Shown here piece after piece: positions 7,329 through 9,883 of a DNA stretch of 9,883 nt. The notes beneath the pieces are model-generated. The model had not been told where the DNA came from. It was given only the letters and a program-made list of their open reading frames with translations, and ran no database searches. The translations under genes were made by a program, and so were the position numbers. Every line of letters begins with the position of its first letter. Positions within the stretch are counted from its first letter, which is position 1. This DNA is from Gammaproteobacteria bacterium (lineage in GTDB: Bacteria > Pseudomonadota > Gammaproteobacteria > SZUA-21). The stretch covers positions 1 to 9,883 of the forward strand of contig JALUUZ010000326.1 in the NCBI GenBank assembly GCA_027021095.1. Reading direction: 5' to 3'.

Positions 7329-8039
7329 TCCCTGCAGTGCACTGACCGCCGCCATGGCCGCTGTCTCCGTGCGCAGTATTCTCGGCCCGAGCCGTAGCGC
7401 GCTGAAGCCTTGCTGCTGGATCATGTCGGCCTCGGCTGCCGAAAAACCGCCTTCCGGTCCGGCCAGTACTATATAACTATCGTTTCTTTTCAAGGATTGC
7501 ATGCCGTGGTGCGCGTCCGGCAGTAAGACGAGCCGGGAAGCCTGGTCCGGCAGCGTCTGCAGTGCTGTTTGAAGCGGTTGTGGTGTGCTGAGTTCAGGGA
7601 TCCGCGAACGCCCGCTTTGCTCGCAGGCACTGATGAGGATCTTCCGCCAGTGTGCCAGTTTGCGCGGCAGGCGGTCCGCCGGCAGCTTTACGTTGGTGTA
7701 CTTTGAAAACACGGGAACCAGGTGGCGCACGCCGAGTTCGACGCTTTTCTGCAGCAGGTAATCCATCCGGTCGCCGCGGGCGATGGCCTGGACCAGGGTG
7801 ATCCGCAGACTGCTTTCTGCCAGGTTCCGCCGCGACGACTCGATCACCAGCCTGGCCGCACGTTTGTCGGCCACATCGAGATAACAGTCGTAGTCGTTGC
7901 CGTCACCGTTGAACAGGATGCAGCGGCTGTTGCGTTTCAGGCGCAGGACATTGACCAGGTGGCTGGAGGTGTCCGGTTCGAGCAACACCGTCGTCACGCC
8001 GTCCAGGGGTTGGGGGGTGTGGATTCTTGGAATACGCAC
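7308..8039 (-). CDS. rsmE: 16S rRNA (uracil-1498-N3)-methyltransferase RsmE
   Basis: SPOUT-class methyltransferase that uses S-adenosylmethionine to methylate N3 of U1498 in 16S rRNA of the 30S subunit. The 243-aa length equals that of E. coli RsmE as I recall it. Diagnostic stretches are present: MRIPRI at the N terminus, KSVELGV, VPVFSKYTNVKL and SACEQSGRSRIPEL in the middle, then the SAM-binding knot with GPEGG (194-198) and LGPRILRTETA (217-227). The start is GTG (8037-8039), fixed by the conserved N terminus. It lies 10 nt after the bioA stop with no clear ribosome site, so translation may be coupled to bioA. The 3' end is part of the 22-bp direct repeat also found in the adjoining gap. 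All expected motifs are intact, so it should be functional. Confidence 0.96.
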   Translation of the reverse strand: MRIPRIHTPQPLDGVTTVLLEPDTSSHLVNVLRLKRNSRCILFNGDGNDYDCYLDVADKRAARLVIESSRRNLAESSLRITLVQAIARGDRMDYLLQKSVELGVRHLVPVFSKYTNVKLPADRLPRKLAHWRKILISACEQSGRSRIPELSTPQPLQTALQTLPDQASRLVLLPDAHHGMQSLKRNDSYIVLAGPEGGFSAAEADMIQQQGFSALRLGPRILRTETAAMAAVSALQGLFGDFR

Positions 8040-8049
8040 AGCGGTCCGG

Positions 8050-9396
8050 CTACCGAGTGGCGAGATGGATTCCTTCCACCGCCGTTTTGCACATCAGTTC
8101 GATTTCGTCTTCGGTGATGACATAGGGTGGCATAAAGTAGACCACGTTGCCCAGCGGCCTCAACAGCACGCCGTGATCGAGGCCGTACTGGTAGACTTTC
8201 AGTCCGCGCCGTTCTTTCCAGTCGAAGGCCGTCAGCGTGGACTTGTCTTTGACCATTTCGATCGCCAGTATCATGCCGGTCTGGCGGACGTCTCCCACGT
8301 GCGGGTGATCGCGCAGGGTCTCGACCTGTCGTGCCATGTGGCGGGCCAGTGTGCTGTTGTGCTGCAGTACGTCGGTTTTTTCGAACAAGTCCAACGTTGC
8401 CAGTGCCGCACTGCAGCTCAACGGGTTGCCGGTGTAGGAGTGGGAATGCAGGAAGGCATTGAGCCTGGTGTAGTCGTCGTAGAAGGCCTGGTAGACCCGG
8501 TCGGTGGTCAGGGTGACAGCGAGTGGCAGGTAGCCCCCGGTCAGTCCCTTGGACAGGCACATGAAGTCCGGTGTGATCCCGGCCTGTTCGCAGGCAAACA
8601 GGGTGCCGCTGCGGCCGAAGCCGACCGCGATCTCATCGGCGATCAGGTGAACCTGGTAGCGGTCACAGGCCTGGCGTAACAGCGAAAGATAGACAGGATG
8701 ATACATGCGCATCGAGCCGGCACATTGTACCAGCGGCTCGACGACGACCGCGGCTATTCGGTCGTGTTGCTGCGCCAGCAGTGCCAGCATGTCTTCGAAC
8801 CTTTTGCGCGTATGGCTTTCCCAGTCTTCGCCGGCTTCGCGGTGGTAGCAGTCGGGGCTTGGCGCGACCAGCGTTTCCATCAGCAGCGGTTTATAGGTTT
8901 CCTTGTAAAGTTCGACATTCCCGACCGCAAGGGCCCCCAGCGTTTCGCCGTGGTAGCTGTTGCTCAGCGTGATAAAACGGTTTTTTTCGGGTTGGTTCTG
9001 ATTGAGCCAGTAGTGGAAGCTCATTTTCAGTGCCACTTCAACGGCTGAAGAACCGTTGTCGGCGTAGAAGCAGCGGTCCAGGCCTGCCGGGGTGATCGAC
9101 ACCAGGCGTTCAGACAGTGTCACGACAGGTTCGTGGGTAAAACCAGCCAGAATCACGTGCTCCAGCCGATCGAGTTGCTGTTCGATTGCGCGGCTGATCG
9201 CCGGGTTACAGTGTCCGAACAGGTTGACCCACCAGGAACTGATGGCATCGAGATAGCGTTTGCCGTCGTAGTCTTCGAGATAGACTCCCCGGCCGCTTTT
9301 GATCGGGATCAGCGGCAGCCATTCGTGGTCTTTCATCTGTGTGCACGGATGCCAGACTACGGACAGATCGCGTGTCTTGAGTTCGCTGTTGATCAT
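8050..9396 (-). CDS. bioA: Adenosylmethionine-8-amino-7-oxononanoate aminotransferase (DAPA synthase)
   Basis: PLP-dependent class III aminotransferase that converts 7-keto-8-aminopelargonate to 7,8-diaminopelargonate with S-adenosylmethionine as amino donor, the antepenultimate step of biotin synthesis. The 448-aa protein has WHPCTQMKDHEW near the N terminus, SSWWVNLFGHCNP, SNSYHGETLGA with the conserved Tyr, DEIAVGFGRSGTLFA with the PLP-contacting Asp, the catalytic Lys283 in LSKGLTGGYLP, HSHSYTGNPLSC, and a C-terminal LRPLGNVVYFMPPYVIT. Start choice: an ATG at 9465 would overlap cnoX by about 50 nt and add residues unlike the family. The ATG at 9394-9396 begins MINSELKTRDLSVVWHP, typical for BioA, and has CAGGTAG (9408-9402) upstream with AGGT spaced 7 nt. 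The E. coli-type HPYTS motif, whose Tyr17 lines the substrate pocket, reads HPCTQ here. Neighbours do not include other bio genes. Confidence 0.96.
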   Translation of the reverse strand: MINSELKTRDLSVVWHPCTQMKDHEWLPLIPIKSGRGVYLEDYDGKRYLDAISSWWVNLFGHCNPAISRAIEQQLDRLEHVILAGFTHEPVVTLSERLVSITPAGLDRCFYADNGSSAVEVALKMSFHYWLNQNQPEKNRFITLSNSYHGETLGALAVGNVELYKETYKPLLMETLVAPSPDCYHREAGEDWESHTRKRFEDMLALLAQQHDRIAAVVVEPLVQCAGSMRMYHPVYLSLLRQACDRYQVHLIADEIAVGFGRSGTLFACEQAGITPDFMCLSKGLTGGYLPLAVTLTTDRVYQAFYDDYTRLNAFLHSHSYTGNPLSCSAALATLDLFEKTDVLQHNSTLARHMARQVETLRDHPHVGDVRQTGMILAIEMVKDKSTLTAFDWKERRGLKVYQYGLDHGVLLRPLGNVVYFMPPYVITEDEIELMCKTAVEGIHLATR

Positions 9397-9401
9397 CGTC
9401 G

Positions 9402-9408
9402 CTACCTG
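9402..9408 (-). promoter_or_regulatory. Ribosome binding site of bioA
   Basis: CAGGTAG on the - strand; its AGGT core (9407-9404) ends 7 nt before the ATG at 9396. It supports the 9396 start over the longer 9465 alternative. It lies in the 19-nt gap between the cnoX stop and bioA. Confidence 0.6.
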
Positions 9409-9415
9409 TTGCGGG

Positions 9416-9883
9416 CTAGTGCAGCAGGCTTGCCAGTTTGCGGCGGTAGGTGTTGACCAGCTCACCCTCGTTGCCGAGCAGGGCGAAGAGGTCGATCAAT
9501 GTTTTTTTTGCAATGCCGTCGTTGTAACCGGGATCCTGTTTCAGCAACCGTAACAACAGTTCCATCGCCGCCGCGTAGTCTTCCGCGCATGCCTTGTGGA
9601 GGCTGAGCAGATAAAGTGCCTGTGATGCACGAGGGTTGGCCTGCAGTGTTTCTTCAAGTGCCGCCTCAGGCGGTGCGTTTTCGGTGTCAGCGACGAGCCG
9701 GGTTCGGATCAGCAGTGCAGCGGCTTCCGGTTTCGCTCTGTCTTCTGCGCTCAGCGTGGCCAGTATCTCGGTGGCCTTGTCCAGTTCTTTGCGGTTGAGA
9801 TAAAACTCGGCCAGGTCGATGGTGATCCTGCTGTTCGCCGGGTCTTCGCGGTGAGCCGCCAGCAGCAGTTCCAGGCCTTGTTC
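9416..9883 (-). CDS. cnoX: CnoX (YbbN) thioredoxin-fold co-chaperone, C-terminal TPR part only
   Basis: The last 155 residues of a frame that is open to the right edge of the window; the stop is at 9416-9418. The visible part begins EQGLELLLAAHREDPANSRI and is alpha-helical with TPR-like pairs (DLAEFYLNRKELDKATEIL; ASQALYLLSLHKACAEDYAAAMELLLRLL interrupted only by family-like variation). It ends in DPGYNDGIAKKTLIDLFALLG followed by ELVNTYRRKLASLLH, the typical C terminus of YbbN/CnoX proteins. The family has an N-terminal thioredoxin domain (outside this window) and C-terminal TPRs; it protects clients from oxidative aggregation and passes them to GroEL and DnaK. It lies 19 nt before bioA in the same direction, so cotranscription is likely. 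The identification rests on the C-terminal half only. Confidence 0.85.
   Translation of the reverse strand, partial: EQGLELLLAAHREDPANSRITIDLAEFYLNRKELDKATEILATLSAEDRAKPEAAALLIRTRLVADTENAPPEAALEETLQANPRASQALYLLSLHKACAEDYAAAMELLLRLLKQDPGYNDGIAKKTLIDLFALLGNEGELVNTYRRKLASLLH

Noticed and set aside
7134..7397. 87-codon + strand frame after chpC
   Set aside because: It crosses the convergent gap into rsmE antisense. The internal SAEISKQ repeat is only the 22-bp direct repeat translated; there is no ribosome site or similarity known to me.
8112..8132. Additional copy of the TAGGGTGG-like motif inside bioA
   Set aside because: It encodes the conserved MPPYVIT segment on the - strand, so the match is coincidence from coding sequence.
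7897..8679. 260-codon + strand frame over rsmE and bioA
   Set aside because: Antisense shadow of two well-conserved genes with clear family motifs on the other strand.
9397..9465. Longer bioA start at 9465
   Set aside because: It would overlap cnoX by about 50 nt and add 23 residues unlike BioA; the inner ATG has a ribosome site and the family N terminus.

Overview
The window looks like chromosomal DNA from a moderately high-GC gammaproteobacterium. It carries the distal part of a type IV pilus (Pil-Chp) chemosensory operon on the + strand. Facing it on the - strand is a housekeeping cluster, cnoX-bioA-rsmE. A Pil-Chp operon next to rsmE and bioA is also the arrangement I recall from Pseudomonas aeruginosa (PA0408-PA0420). 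The long ChpB, the absence of chpD/chpE and the Hpt content of ChpA suggest a non-Pseudomonas lineage, perhaps a Chromatiales-like one; that placement is inference.

Positions 2-7132 (+): a 5'-truncated chpA encodes a giant hybrid histidine kinase. It has degenerate N-terminal Hpt-like modules, three His-bearing Hpt domains, a CheA-type kinase core, a CheW-like domain and a C-terminal receiver. It is followed after 4 nt by chpB, a CheB-type methylesterase with a pseudo-receiver and a long basic linker, and after a further 32 nt by chpC, a CheW-like adaptor. Together these would transmit surface or chemical signals from a PilJ-like receptor to PilG/PilH-like response regulators that control pilus motors and cAMP. 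The receptor and the regulators lie outside the window.

Positions 7133-7307: a 175-nt gap between convergent genes. It contains a partial second copy of the 3' end of rsmE (a 22-bp perfect repeat plus a shared 10-bp block), a perfect 7-bp-stem hairpin and a second inverted repeat. I see no classical U-tract terminator there.

Positions 7308-9883 (-): cnoX (ybbN; 3' part only), bioA and rsmE are closely spaced (19 nt and 10 nt) and probably cotranscribed from a promoter to the right of the window. They join a redox-linked chaperone, a biotin synthesis aminotransferase and a 16S rRNA methyltransferase.

I find no tRNA, rRNA, CRISPR, transposase or phage gene, and no sign of a wholly new system. 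The most unusual features are the duplicated rsmE tail and the altered Hpt/CheB architectures.
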